DNA from: Magnetococcales bacterium
Lineage (GTDB): Bacteria > Pseudomonadota > Magnetococcia > Magnetococcales > JADGCH01
Length of the DNA: 42,030 bases
NCBI GenBank assembly: GCA_015229115.1
Contig: JADGCH010000019.1
Coordinates: 1-42,030, forward strand
Reading direction: 5' to 3'
This document shows, in pieces, positions 1 to 9,216 of this stretch (its first letter is position 1; every line of letters starts with the position of its first letter). A model generated the notes under the pieces. The model made no database searches. It saw only the letters and a program-made list of their open reading frames with translations, and was not told the DNA's origin. Both the position numbers and the translations under genes were made by a program.

Positions 1-2
1 AA

Positions 3-248
3 AAACATGGGGTATCCCTGTCAGATGCTGCACGGCTGGAATGGGATACCGTTTACGCCATGCTGGACTGTCGTCGTGATTATGGAGAACAGCGGCAGAT
101 TGGCTATGGTTTGATCGGTGAGCGACTTTTTAATGTGGTCTTTGTCCAACATGGAGAGACCATGCGAATCATCAGCTTTCGAAAAGCTAACCGACGTGAG
201 GTGTTGCGATATGCTCGTCAAACGCAAAATACGATTACCGACGGTTGA
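3..248 (+). CDS. brnT: BrnT-type toxin (RelE-like ribonuclease), 5' end outside window
   Basis: This is the C-terminal part of a BrnT/DUF497 toxin, whose family is a RelE-like ribonuclease that inhibits translation and is held by BrnA. The frame is open from the window edge and begins with KHGVSLSDAARLEW, so the true start lies upstream; the internal ATG at 60 is not the start. Family hallmarks are visible: an RRDYGEQR stretch, an IGYG strand, and the C-terminal RIISFRKANRRE motif typical of BrnT. The stop is at 246-248. The antitoxin-like gene starts at 211 inside this gene, an overlap typical of brnTA operons, with toxin first. Identification rests on family motifs read by eye. Confidence is high for the family; activity cannot be judged because the N-terminus is missing. 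Confidence 0.85.
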   Translation, partial: KHGVSLSDAARLEWDTVYAMLDCRRDYGEQRQIGYGLIGERLFNVVFVQHGETMRIISFRKANRREVLRYARQTQNTITDG

Positions 249-426
249 GGAAGAGGCAACGATCAACCAGGGTATTGCTGCGGATCAGGATACCCTGGAG
301 GTAGGTGATGATGCCTTTGCCCAACTCAAGCTGATAGACATTCAGCATTCCAGCGACAAAACAAAAATGGTTGACGAAGTGTTTCTGACTGCTGAAGGAA
401 TGATCCACAAGCCCGTTATTGCCTGA
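211..426 (+). CDS. brnA: BrnA-like antitoxin, short atypical C-terminus
   Basis: A 71-residue protein beginning [20 protein letters not shown]. The PTxEEExxINxGIAADxDTxEVxDDxF pattern in the first 35 residues is the BrnA N-terminal, toxin-binding segment. The start is the ATG at 211, overlapping the end of brnT by 38 nt. Family members normally continue into a ribbon-helix-helix region with a sequence like LRLDxDVLxxFKxxGxGWQTRxN that binds the promoter. Here the tail from about residue 40 does not match that pattern, and neither other forward frame restores it. It may neutralise the toxin without binding DNA, or be a decaying copy. The 3' end overlaps the convergent exonuclease gene by 11 bp. 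Confidence 0.65.
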   Translation: MLVKRKIRLPTVEEEATINQGIAADQDTLEVGDDAFAQLKLIDIQHSSDKTKMVDEVFLTAEGMIHKPVIA

Positions 427-985
427 CCTCTCGCAACATGTTGCAGAACAGGGCACCCTGTTCGATGGCATCATCAAGAGCAACATGGGTGTGGGGCAGT
501 TGGTCGAACCAATGGGCCGGCATATGTCTCTTGTTGCTTGTGTGGAAGCCGGTCTTCATCAGGGCCATGGCATAGCTGTGGATGTCGATGGCGCTGTGAC
601 CAAAGGGACTTTCTCCAGTGAACCGGATCAGGTACCAGTAGACAAAGAGAAAATCGAACGAGACCGGGTAGGCGACAAAAATCGGTTTGCCGGGTAGTGA
701 CTTGACCCAGAGCACATACTGTTTCATGGCCTCCTCAGGAGGCAACGGGTTGACGCGGCAGGCTGCCCAAGCTTCCGGGAATGATTGCCACCATGTGGCT
801 GTGGTGGGATGTGCGGTGGCATCGGGTAGGGTAGCCAGATTGGCCGAAAAGGTAGCGATCAGCCTCTTGTCGGCCAGATAGGCTGCCGAGGCAAAGCTGA
901 GCATGGAATGGGGCCCGGGAATCGGGCCATCGGCCTCAATATCGGTGCTGACGTAGATTTCAGTGGCATTGATTTCAGGGGTCAT
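416..985 (-). CDS. DEDDh 3'-5' exonuclease (RNase T/DnaQ superfamily)
   Basis: A 189-residue DnaQ-like exonuclease that probably trims 3' ends of RNA or single-stranded DNA. All catalytic signatures are readable: Exo[10 protein letters not shown] (D15, E17), Exo[10 protein letters not shown] (D111) and ExoIII HVALDDA (H167, D172), which gives the DEDDh set. I chose the ATG at 985 because GAGG (992-995) lies 6 nt upstream; the frame stays open to 1027, but that extension has no ribosome site. No signal peptide is present, so it should be cytoplasmic. It is divergent from hrpA and convergent with the brnA-like gene. The substrate is unknown; it resembles stand-alone 'exonuclease' family proteins rather than the DNA polymerase III epsilon subunit, as no polymerase-binding tail is seen. 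Confidence 0.85.
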   Translation of the reverse strand: MTPEINATEIYVSTDIEADGPIPGPHSMLSFASAAYLADKRLIATFSANLATLPDATAHPTTATWWQSFPEAWAACRVNPLPPEEAMKQYVLWVKSLPGKPIFVAYPVSFDFLFVYWYLIRFTGESPFGHSAIDIHSYAMALMKTGFHTSNKRHMPAHWFDQLPHTHVALDDAIEQGALFCNMLREVRQ

Positions 986-1092
986 GGCACGCCTCGATAA
1001 AGCAGCTATCCAACACAACCCATCCATGATAAACTCCCCGCCAACAGTATGAACGGAAAAAATTGCTCATTTCATAGGTAACTGGCTTGGTT

Positions 1093-4000
1093 ATGGCCAT
1101 CGAATTGAAGCAGGCCTGGCAGCAATGGCGCCAACTGGCAGCGGCTGCCACACACTGCATGGCACGTGACCGTTCTGTCATCGAGCGACGGTTGCGTCTA
1201 ATACGGCAACAGCTGCAGCACGATCCGGATCGCGGTGTGGCGCTGTTGCGTGAATCAATACCATCCATCGAACAATCCTGCCGTGAATATGCCGCCCGTC
1301 GGGCTACCGTGCCACCCTTGCGCTACCCCGAAGCGCTGCCGATCGTACAGGCACGCCAGGAGATCATGGCGTTGCTCAGCCAGCATTCAGTGGTCATCAT
1401 TTGTGGTGAGACCGGTTCCGGTAAGACGACCCAGCTTCCCAAGCTCTGTCTCGAACTGGGGCGCGGTGTGGCGGGCATGATTGGTTTAACCCAACCGCGC
1501 CGTATCGCCGCTCGCGCCATGGCCGATTTTCTAGCGCGTGACCTGACGTCAGCGGAAGGCGCTACCGGTCAGATTGCTAGCCCGATTGTCGGCTATAAAA
1601 TACGCTTCAACGACCACTCGGCCGCTAGTACCCTCATCAAGGTCATGACCGACGGTATCCTGTTGGCAGAAACTCTCTCTGACCGTCTGCTGCTGGCCTA
1701 TGATACCCTGATTATCGATGAAGCCCATGAGCGCAGCCTGAACATCGATTTTTTGCTTGGTTATCTGAAGCAGATTCGCACCAAGCGCCCCGACCTCAAA
1801 CTAATCATCAGCTCAGCGACCCTGGATGCCGATAAGCTGGCCCACCATTTCGATGACGCGCCGGTGCTCAATGTCTCGGGTCGGCTCTATCCGGTTGAGG
1901 TGCGTTATCGTCCGCCCCAGTTGATGGTGGAGGAAACAGCAGCTGATAGCGATCCGGAGCAGTTGCGTGAACAGACGTTGTTGCGCGCTGTCGACGAGTT
2001 GTGTGGTGAAGGCAGCGGCGATGTGCTCATTTTCCTGCCGGGCGAACGGGAGATTCGCGATACAGCTGAGGCGTTGCGCAAACACCATCCTCCGGGTGTG
2101 ACCATTCTGCCGTTGTATGCCCGTTTGTCAGCCGCTGAGCAGCAGCGTATCTTTCAACCAGCGCCGAAACGGCGTCTGATTCTGGCTACCAATATTGCCG
2201 AGACGTCGATCACGGTGCCCGGCATTCGTTATGTGGTGGATGGTGGTTTGGCCCGTATCAGCCGCTATAGCGGTCGTACCCAGATTCAGCGTCTGCCGGT
2301 CGAGAAAATCTCCCGTTCATCAGCTGATCAGCGCAAGGGCCGTTGTGGTCGTCTGTCCGATGGCATCTGCATTCGTCTTTACAGCGAAGAAGATTATCTC
2401 GACCGTCCGGCCTTCACCGATCCGGAAATCCTGCGTTCTTCACTGGCAGCCGTCATTTTGCGCATGAAGCTGCTGCGGCTGGGTGCGATTGAGCAATTTC
2501 CGTTGATTGATTCACCCCCATCGCAGGCTATTCGTGATGGGGAACGACTGTTGCAGGAGCTGGGAGCACTGGATGAAGACAACCAGCTGACAGCCATCGG
2601 TAGCCAGTTGGCGGCCCTGCCGCTCGATCCGCGTATTGGCCGCATGGTGCTGGCCGCTCGAACCCATGACTGTGTCACCGAACTGTTGGTCATTGGTGCC
2701 GCTCTCGATCTACAGGATCCACGCGAACGTCCCCAGGAAAAACGCCAAGTGGCCGATGAGTCCCACCGCCGCTTTTCCGACCCTCGTTCCGATTTTGTTG
2801 CTTGGCTCAATCTGTGGCAATTTATCACCACGGCCCAGCGCACGGCCAAATCGAAAAACAAGTTCCGCACCTTTCTCAAGGACAACTTTCTGTCATCAGG
2901 GCGTGTGCGCGAGTGGTTCGATGTGCATGAACAACTCAGTCGCCAGGTGCGGGAAATGGGTTTCCGGCTTAATACTGTACCGGCCAGCTATGAGGCGTTG
3001 CATCAGGCCATTCTGACCGGCTTGCTGGGTCATGTCGGGGTGCGGCAGCAGAAACGCGACTATCTGGCCGCCCGTAACAACCGGTTGGTGCTGGCCTCCG
3101 GTTCCGGGTTGTATCAGAAACCACCGGAGTGGATCATGGCGGCTGAAATGGTGTTGATCCATCAGCTCCAGGCACGTCAGTGCGCCGCCATTGAGCCAGC
3201 CTGGATTGAAGCGGTGGCCGGATCGCTCTGTCGCAAGGTCTGGTCCGACCCCTACTGGGACAGCAAGCGCGGGCAGACCATGGTGCATGAGCGGGTGATG
3301 CTGTACGGCCTGACGTTAATCAGCGATCGCCGTGTGCATTACGGTCCCATCAATCCGGCCGTGGCGCGTGATCTGCTGATTCGTTCCGGGCTAGTCGCTG
3401 GAGCGTGGCGTCCGCCTTTACCAGTCTTTCTGGTTCATAATCAGCAGTTGGTGGCCGAAGTGCGCGATCTGGAGCAGCGTATCCGTCGCTGTGACCTGCT
3501 GGTCGATGACGAAGCCCTGGTGGCTTTTTATGACGAGCGTATTCCAGCCGATATCACCACGGCCCAGTTGTTGGAGCAATGGCGCCGACGGTTGGGGCGG
3601 CGTCAGCAGCGTCTGCTCCATTTCAGCCGCGAGTTGTTGCTGCGTCAGGCCACCGACAGCTCGCTCAGCCAGTATCCGGGCCATCTGACCATTGATGGCG
3701 ATGATTACACACTCGAATATCACTTCAACCCCGGGCAGCAGGACGATGGTATCAGTGTTCTAATCCCCCTGCCGCTGCTCAATCGTGCCGATGCCAACCG
3801 GTTCGACTGGCTGGTACCCGGCTTATTGCGGGCCAAAATTCTGTCACTATTCAAGGCGTTGCCACAATCAGAGCGTCGCAAGCTGGTGCCACTGCCCGAT
3901 CGGGTCGATCATTGTCTTCAGCATCTGACCCCAGACAACCGGACGCTGGTTGCTGCCCTGGATGAGTGCCTGCGCCAGACCAGCAATATTGCCATCCCGG

Positions 4001-5070
4001 CCGCCAGCTGGCAGCCCCAGCTGATGCCCGAACATTTGCAGATGAATTTCAAGATCATGGATGAGGATCGTAGCAGCACCGGTGGTGGTACGCTGTTGGC
4101 CCAGGGGCGGGATCTGGCTGCGTTGCGGCAGCAGTTGGGCGGGCAGGCGCGTGAGCGCTTCAGCTTGTTGGCCCAGAGCCAGTTTGAACGTCATCAGCTG
4201 CGTCACTGGGATTTTGGTCTGTTACCCACCAAGGTAGCTTTGACGGTGGGTGGTCGCACCGTGGATGGCTATCCTGCCCTGCGCGACGAGGGCGACAGCG
4301 TATCGTTGATGCTGTTGGAGTCCGAGCAGCAGGCAACCCAAGTCATGCCGACCGGATTGCGTCGTCTGTTCCTGCTCAATCTGGTTCAGCCGATGCGCGG
4401 TTGGCAGAAATGGCTGCCGGTGACACCAGCCATGTGCCAGGACTATTTGCCTTTAGGGCGTTGTGATAATTTGCGCCGTGATCTGCTGCTGCTGTTGGTC
4501 GATCGCCTTTTTGTCGGCGACGATCCACTCGCCATCCGTGATGCGGCCGCCTTTCAGGCACGACTGGAACAGGGATGCCGTCGCTTCCAGGAGGAGGCAC
4601 GGCCGTTGTGCCGTCTGGTAGAACAGATCCTGACCGAATACCGCTTATTAAAACAGCGACTGCACCAGAGCCATCCAGTGCGCCAGCAGGCCGAGCGTGA
4701 GGTAACGGCCCAGCTCAATGCCCTGTGGTTCAAGGGGGCCCTATTGGCAACACCAGCACAGTGGCTGATACACCTGCCGCGCTACTTCAAGGCCATGCAG
4801 CTGCGGCTGGAACGCTGCGTCCAGGCACCTCTGCGTGATCGTGCCCGGGCCACCGAGCTGGAGCCGTTGCAACAGTTCGTCAACAATCGCCTCCTGAAGC
4901 AGGACCAGCAACAGCAGCCTATTGGTCCGGAGCTGATACAACTGCGCTGGCTGCTGGAAGAATGGCGCGTGTCGCTGTTTGCCCAGGAACTGCGCACCAT
5001 CGTTCCGGTGTCACGACAGAAACTGGAGCTGTTGCGACAGCGCATTGAGACGGGCGTGATGGGCGGCTAA
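1093..5070 (+). CDS. hrpA: ATP-dependent RNA helicase HrpA (DEAH box)
   Basis: A 1325-residue protein, the usual length for HrpA (about 1300), a DEAH/RHA helicase that in E. coli takes part in mRNA processing and rescue of stalled ribosomes. Motifs read in order: Walker A GETGSGKTT near residues 105-113, TQPRRIAA (Ia), IIDEAHERSLN (motif II, DEAH at 209-212), SSATLDADKL (III), TNIAETSITVPG (V) and QRKGRCGRLSDG (VI). The helicase core is followed by the long HrpA-specific C-terminal half. I chose the ATG at 1093; a TTG two codons upstream is also possible. No strong Shine-Dalgarno is close (AGGT about 12 nt upstream). The 3' end overlaps the convergent tag gene by 4 bp. It is transcribed alone. 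Confidence 0.97.
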   Translation: MAIELKQAWQQWRQLAAAATHCMARDRSVIERRLRLIRQQLQHDPDRGVALLRESIPSIEQSCREYAARRATVPPLRYPEALPIVQARQEIMALLSQHSVVIICGETGSGKTTQLPKLCLELGRGVAGMIGLTQPRRIAARAMADFLARDLTSAEGATGQIASPIVGYKIRFNDHSAASTLIKVMTDGILLAETLSDRLLLAYDTLIIDEAHERSLNIDFLLGYLKQIRTKRPDLKLIISSATLDADKLAHHFDDAPVLNVSGRLYPVEVRYRPPQLMVEETAADSDPEQLREQTLLRAVDELCGEGSGDVLIFLPGEREIRDTAEALRKHHPPGVTILPLYARLSAAEQQRIFQPAPKRRLILATNIAETSITVPGIRYVVDGGLARISRYSGRTQIQRLPVEKISRSSADQRKGRCGRLSDGICIRLYSEEDYLDRPAFTDPEILRSSLAAVILRMKLLRLGAIEQFPLIDSPPSQAIRDGERLLQELGALDEDNQLTAIGSQLAALPLDPRIGRMVLAARTHDCVTELLVIGAALDLQDPRERPQEKRQVADESHRRFSDPRSDFVAWLNLWQFITTAQRTAKSKNKFRTFLKDNFLSSGRVREWFDVHEQLSRQVREMGFRLNTVPASYEALHQAILTGLLGHVGVRQQKRDYLAARNNRLVLASGSGLYQKPPEWIMAAEMVLIHQLQARQCAAIEPAWIEAVAGSLCRKVWSDPYWDSKRGQTMVHERVMLYGLTLISDRRVHYGPINPAVARDLLIRSGLVAGAWRPPLPVFLVHNQQLVAEVRDLEQRIRRCDLLVDDEALVAFYDERIPADITTAQLLEQWRRRLGRRQQRLLHFSRELLLRQATDSSLSQYPGHLTIDGDDYTLEYHFNPGQQDDGISVLIPLPLLNRADANRFDWLVPGLLRAKILSLFKALPQSERRKLVPLPDRVDHCLQHLTPDNRTLVAALDECLRQTSNIAIPAASWQPQLMPEHLQMNFKIMDEDRSSTGGGTLLAQGRDLAALRQQLGGQARERFSLLAQSQFERHQLRHWDFGLLPTKVALTVGGRTVDGYPALRDEGDSVSLMLLESEQQATQVMPTGLRRLFLLNLVQPMRGWQKWLPVTPAMCQDYLPLGRCDNLRRDLLLLLVDRLFVGDDPLAIRDAAAFQARLEQGCRRFQEEARPLCRLVEQILTEYRLLKQRLHQSHPVRQQAEREVTAQLNALWFKGALLATPAQWLIHLPRYFKAMQLRLERCVQAPLRDRARATELEPLQQFVNNRLLKQDQQQQPIGPELIQLRWLLEEWRVSLFAQELRTIVPVSRQKLELLRQRIETGVMGG

Positions 5071-5639
5071 CTCAAGTCCCGATAGCGGAAACAATCGACC
5101 GTATGGTCCATGACCAGACCGGTGGCCTGCATGTGGGCATACAGGATGGTGCTGCCAACGAATTTCATGCCGCGTTGCCGCAAATCTTTTGATAGGGCAT
5201 CGCTCTCCGGGCTGGTTGCCGGAATCTCTGACCAGCTTTTCCAGCCGTTGATGCGTGGCCTACCCCCGACAAAGCGCCAGATGTAGTCATCGAAGCGGCC
5301 AAATTCCTCCTGAATGGCGAGGAAAATCTGTGCATTGCGGACGGCACTGGCTATTTTCAGGCGATTGCGCACAATGCCCGAGTCGTGGCAGAGAGCAGCG
5401 ATTTTTTCCGTTCCATAGGCGGCCACCAGGGACGGGTTGAATTGATCGAAGGCTTGGCGATAGCCCTCCCGCTTGCGCAAAACGGTGTCCCAGTTCAATC
5501 CCGCCTGGGCTCCTTCCAGCAGCAGAAACTCAAAATGGCGCTGATCCTCATGCACCGGCACGCCCCATTCCTCATCGTGGTAGGTCACGTAATAATCTTT
5601 GGCCGTGTTGACCCAGTCACAGCGCGAGCGTTGGTCCAT
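5067..5639 (-). CDS. tag: DNA-3-methyladenine glycosylase I
   Basis: A 190-residue base-excision repair enzyme that removes 3-methyladenine from alkylated DNA. The family zinc site is visible: an N-terminal Cys in RCDWV, a His in VTYHDEEWG, and the C-terminal MDHTVDCF pair. Other Tag hallmarks are the LLLEGAQAGLNWDTVLRKREGY segment and INGWKSWSEIP. The ATG at 5639 overlaps the TGA of the upstream STI1-type gene by one base (TGATG), so it is translationally coupled as the last gene of the RND efflux operon. Coupling of an alkylation-repair glycosylase to an efflux pump is uncommon. The 3' end overlaps hrpA by 4 bp from the other strand, leaving no room for a separate terminator. Confidence 0.96.
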   Translation of the reverse strand: MDQRSRCDWVNTAKDYYVTYHDEEWGVPVHEDQRHFEFLLLEGAQAGLNWDTVLRKREGYRQAFDQFNPSLVAAYGTEKIAALCHDSGIVRNRLKIASAVRNAQIFLAIQEEFGRFDDYIWRFVGGRPRINGWKSWSEIPATSPESDALSKDLRQRGMKFVGSTILYAHMQATGLVMDHTVDCFRYRDLS

Positions 5640-6121
5640 CAGGGTTGACTGCTTTTGATCAGATCCAGCATGGCTGGATGATTCAGCAGTCGCCCGAATT
5701 CCGGCATGGCCTGCAGTTGGCCAACGTCACCAGCCTGCACCGCAGCCGACAGCTTGGGATCATTCATGATGCGGCGTATGGCCGGATCATGCTGCAAGGC
5801 CAGTAATCGTTCCATCAGCTTGGGATTACTCATGATGGCCTGGGTCACATGGACTCGTGCCGCATCCAGATCGGCCTGGGACAGGGTCGTGGCAGGGGAA
5901 GGGGATGGCGGCGGGTTGTTACCACGCGACAGGGAGAGCACCCGGGTAGCCGGCACGGTCAGGGTGCCCATGGAGGGGGAGCGTAAGGTATAGCTGTCGC
6001 CCTGTAAAGAGACCACCTCGGCCTTGATGGTGCTGCCGTCGGACAGGGTGACGGTCATTATTTCACCAGCGTGGGCAGCTGACATGATCAACAGGGCAGC
6101 CAAACCGGGCAACACCCTCAT
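5639..6121 (-). CDS. Secreted small protein with SH3/Sm-like N-terminus and STI1 (DP) domain
   Basis: A 160-residue protein of unknown function with three visible parts. Residues 1-18 form a Sec signal peptide (MRVLPGLAALLIMSAAHA, then GE). Residues about 20-65 form a small beta domain (VTLSDGSTIKAEVV, then TLTVPATRVLSL) like the short SH3/Sm-like barrels of periplasmic proteins. After a Pro/Ser linker, residues about 80-160 repeat the STI1/DP pattern (SNPKLMERLLALQHDPAIRR, then NDPKLSAAV, AMPEFGRLLNHPAM), a helical motif known from co-chaperone adaptors. The ATG overlaps the RND stop (ATGA), and its own stop overlaps tag. Context suggests a periplasmic accessory of the pump, which is inference. 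Domain assignments are by pattern and need a profile search. Confidence 0.7.
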   Translation of the reverse strand: MRVLPGLAALLIMSAAHAGEIMTVTLSDGSTIKAEVVSLQGDSYTLRSPSMGTLTVPATRVLSLSRGNNPPPSPSPATTLSQADLDAARVHVTQAIMSNPKLMERLLALQHDPAIRRIMNDPKLSAAVQAGDVGQLQAMPEFGRLLNHPAMLDLIKSSQP

Positions 6122-9100
6122 CGTAATCCATCCTTTCCGCGGTTACTAACAGAACGACGCATAAACATCCAGTAGAGTAGGGGCATGAGCAGCAGGGTCA
6201 GAATGGTGGAAAAGCTCAGGCCCCAGACGATGGCCGTGGCCACCGGACCCCACAGCATGGAGTAGCCACCCAGCCCGACCGCCAGCGAGAACAGGCCGGC
6301 GATGGTGGTGACCGAGGTGATGATGACCGGTATCAGACGACGTCGGGCGGCGTACAGGGTGGCATGGAGCAGCGACAGACCGCTGGCGCGCCGATCGTTG
6401 GCGGCAGCAATCAGCACGATTGAGGCATTGACGGCAATGCCGGACAGGGCTACCACGCCATACAGGGTGTAAAGGCTCAGGGCCTGACCAGAAAACAGCG
6501 TGCCGTACACCACACCGGTAAAGGCCATGGGCACGGTGGTCAGAATCAGCAGAGGCTGGAAATAGCTGCGGAACTGTGTTCCCATGATCAGGTACATCAG
6601 TCCCAATCCCAGCAGGAACAGCAGGCCGATAGCATCCATGGCTTCATAGATGTCATCGAGAATGCCGGTAAAGTCGAGCTCAATGCCGGGATAGCGCTGG
6701 CGCAGCATGCTCCAGGTTTTTTGGATGCGTTGATTGGCTGTGACCACGTCGAGGCGTTCCTTATCCAGTTCTGCTTCGATGGTGATGGCACGCCGAAAGT
6801 TGAAATGCTGGATCGACTCGGGGCCATGGACCATTTCAGTCGTGACGAGATGGTGTAGGAAGGTCAGACGACCGTTGGGTAACAGCACCGGCGTGTTGAG
6901 CGGATCGGTCCCTTCCCGTGCCAAAACGCGCACATCGATCTTTTCGCCTTGGTGCTGAAAATGGGCGGCGACGTCACCATCCCCCAGCAGGCGCATCAAC
7001 CGCGTGACGGTGGCTGAGGGTAACCCCGCCTGACGCAGGGCATCATCTTTCAGCCGCAGCCGCAATTCCGGTCCCCCTTCGGCATAGTTATCACTGATAT
7101 CGCTCACCTCGGGCATACGGGCCAGCATGGTCTTCAGCTCGGCGACAGCCGATCGCAGTTGCTGATAATCGTCACCGCGCACCTGAAAGTGGATCGGCTT
7201 GGTGACGGGAGGACCACCGGACAGGGGCATGAAGGCCACGTTTTCCGGTCCTGGCACAGCCAACACCGATGGACGCATCAGATCGATCAGGGTGCGAACG
7301 GGCCGGTGCGCATCTGGATCCGGGGTCAGGCTGACCAGGATCTGGCCATAACGGTCGCCCGATAACATCTGGGTCTCGGTAAACATCAAGCCAGCGTAGG
7401 AAACCAGGGCATGAGCTTCTCCCGGGCGCAGCTGCTGGCGTACGTGCTCTTCAATCCGTGTGGTGGTGTCGATGGTGTAGGACAGGTGGCTGCCGGGCGG
7501 CATTTTGACGTTGATGTAAAACAGCGGCATCGGGTCCATGGCAAAAAAGTCAACCCGCAACCAGCCGGCTGCGACCAGACCAACAGCCAACACGGTGGGC
7601 AACAGGGTACAAAACAGGGAGATTTTGGGCCACCGAAAAACCTTGAGCAGCACGCGCATATAGAGCAACCGCAACCGGTGCAAAAATCGGGTGCGCCAGA
7701 GGTGCAGCATGCTGGGCCGGGTGGTAAAATCGAGCTTCATGGCCACAACGTGGGCAGGCAGCATCCAGAAGGCTTCCACGAGACTGATGAGCAGAGTGGT
7801 GCTGACCACCAGCGGGATCACCTGCATAAATTTGCCGAGGATACCCGGCAGCAGCATCAGCGGTAAAAAAGCGGCCATGGTGGTGAGCGAGGAGGTTGTG
7901 ACCGGAATGGCCACCTCGCGCATGGCAGCGACACTGGCGTCAAGGACAGCTATTCCCCGTTGCAAACGATCGTAGATGGTTTCTACCACCACCACGGCAT
8001 CATCAACCAGCATGCCCAGGGCGATTACGACACCGAGCAGCACCATGATATTCAGCGATCCGTCGAAGGCGTAAATCAGGGCAAAGGTCCCGGCCAGGGC
8101 AAAAGGAACGCCAAGACTGACCAGGACTGCAACCCGACTGCCCAAAAACAGCCAGCAGGTCAACAGCACCAGCAGCAGCCCCAGCACAGCGTTGTTTTCC
8201 ATGATCCCCAGGGCATGCTGTACCAGAAAAGTGCTGTCGTTCGCGAGCAACACGGCGACTCCGGTCTGGTGCTGCAGGGTTTGGCGCTGCTCGATATAGG
8301 TCCGGATCTTTCGGGTCAACTCCATGACGTTGCTGCTAGGCTGTTTGGTGACAGCGAGTAATACAGCCGGCTTGCCTTGGAAACGAACGGCATGGACAGC
8401 TTTTTTCCGGCCGCGGGCTACTTCAGCCACCTCGCTGAAGGTATGCTCGGCTTGGCTGCCCTCTATGGACCAACGGGCGATTTCCTCTGGGTCGGCCGTG
8501 GTACCCTGGAGACGTAGCAGCAGGTTGCCCTGACCCTGACGCAGGGTACCCGCAGAAACATCGCGCAATCGGCTGGTGAGCGTATCAGCCAGAGCGGCAG
8601 GTGAGAGGCCAAAGGCACCCAACACGGTAGGCGTAAAGCGAACCTGTAATTCCGGGTCATGCAAACCGGTCGGGGTAACCAGATCAACACCGGGGATGCG
8701 TTCCAGTCCCTGTTTGATGTGCCGAGCCTGAAGGCGCAAATTTTCATCCTCTTCCTGGCCCTGAACCACCACCGTAACGGTGGGGTAGCTGTTGGAGCTG
8801 GTGATTTCCATGATGAGGGAGTCTTCTGCCTCAATCGGCAATTCCCGTTTCTTGTTCTGTACTTCACGACGCAGATCATTGACCCGTTTGTCGAAGGTGC
8901 GCTCGTCCATATCGTTGAAACGGACCAGAATTTCAGAGACCCCTTCGCGACTGCTCGAGAGGGCAAAATGAATGCCCGCCACTTGCTGGATCGCCTCTTC
9001 CAGAGGGTCGGTGATCTGTTTCTCCATGTCCTCAGTGGTAGCACCGGGCATCAGGGTGATGATGCTGATCCAGTTGAAATTCATATCCGGATCTTGTTGA

Positions 9101-9195
9101 CGGGGTAGCAGGCCATAGGCCAGTAACCCGATCGTCAGTACCAACACAAAGGTCAGGTTGGCAGCGACATGATTCCGGTACAGGGTGTGCAGCAT
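6118..9195 (-). CDS. RND-family efflux pump inner-membrane transporter
   Basis: A 1025-residue AcrB/HAE1-superfamily proton-driven exporter, close to the family length of about 1030. TM1 is at about residues 13-30, followed by a large periplasmic porter loop (PGATTEDMEKQITDPLEEAI, the conserved start). The first membrane bundle carries GMLVDDAVVVVETIYDRL, the TM4 motif with the paired aspartates of the proton relay. A second TM and second periplasmic loop repeat the topology, and the protein ends at a short cytoplasmic tail (MFMRRSVSNRGKDGLR). It lies 21 nt after the adaptor gene and overlaps the STI1-type gene by 4 nt (ATGA). No outer-membrane channel gene is nearby, so a TolC-like partner would be encoded elsewhere. 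The substrate cannot be read from the sequence. Confidence 0.95.
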   Translation of the reverse strand: MLHTLYRNHVAANLTFVLVLTIGLLAYGLLPRQQDPDMNFNWISIITLMPGATTEDMEKQITDPLEEAIQQVAGIHFALSSSREGVSEILVRFNDMDERTFDKRVNDLRREVQNKKRELPIEAEDSLIMEITSSNSYPTVTVVVQGQEEDENLRLQARHIKQGLERIPGVDLVTPTGLHDPELQVRFTPTVLGAFGLSPAALADTLTSRLRDVSAGTLRQGQGNLLLRLQGTTADPEEIARWSIEGSQAEHTFSEVAEVARGRKKAVHAVRFQGKPAVLLAVTKQPSSNVMELTRKIRTYIEQRQTLQHQTGVAVLLANDSTFLVQHALGIMENNAVLGLLLVLLTCWLFLGSRVAVLVSLGVPFALAGTFALIYAFDGSLNIMVLLGVVIALGMLVDDAVVVVETIYDRLQRGIAVLDASVAAMREVAIPVTTSSLTTMAAFLPLMLLPGILGKFMQVIPLVVSTTLLISLVEAFWMLPAHVVAMKLDFTTRPSMLHLWRTRFLHRLRLLYMRVLLKVFRWPKISLFCTLLPTVLAVGLVAAGWLRVDFFAMDPMPLFYINVKMPPGSHLSYTIDTTTRIEEHVRQQLRPGEAHALVSYAGLMFTETQMLSGDRYGQILVSLTPDPDAHRPVRTLIDLMRPSVLAVPGPENVAFMPLSGGPPVTKPIHFQVRGDDYQQLRSAVAELKTMLARMPEVSDISDNYAEGGPELRLRLKDDALRQAGLPSATVTRLMRLLGDGDVAAHFQHQGEKIDVRVLAREGTDPLNTPVLLPNGRLTFLHHLVTTEMVHGPESIQHFNFRRAITIEAELDKERLDVVTANQRIQKTWSMLRQRYPGIELDFTGILDDIYEAMDAIGLLFLLGLGLMYLIMGTQFRSYFQPLLILTTVPMAFTGVVYGTLFSGQALSLYTLYGVVALSGIAVNASIVLIAAANDRRASGLSLLHATLYAARRRLIPVIITSVTTIAGLFSLAVGLGGYSMLWGPVATAIVWGLSFSTILTLLLMPLLYWMFMRRSVSNRGKDGLR

Positions 9196-9216
9196 GATGT
9201 CAGGCCTGATGACAGA

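Noticed and set aside
21-266. 81-codon minus-strand open frame over the brnT gene
   Set aside because: It is antisense to a frame with clear BrnT motifs and has no ribosome site.
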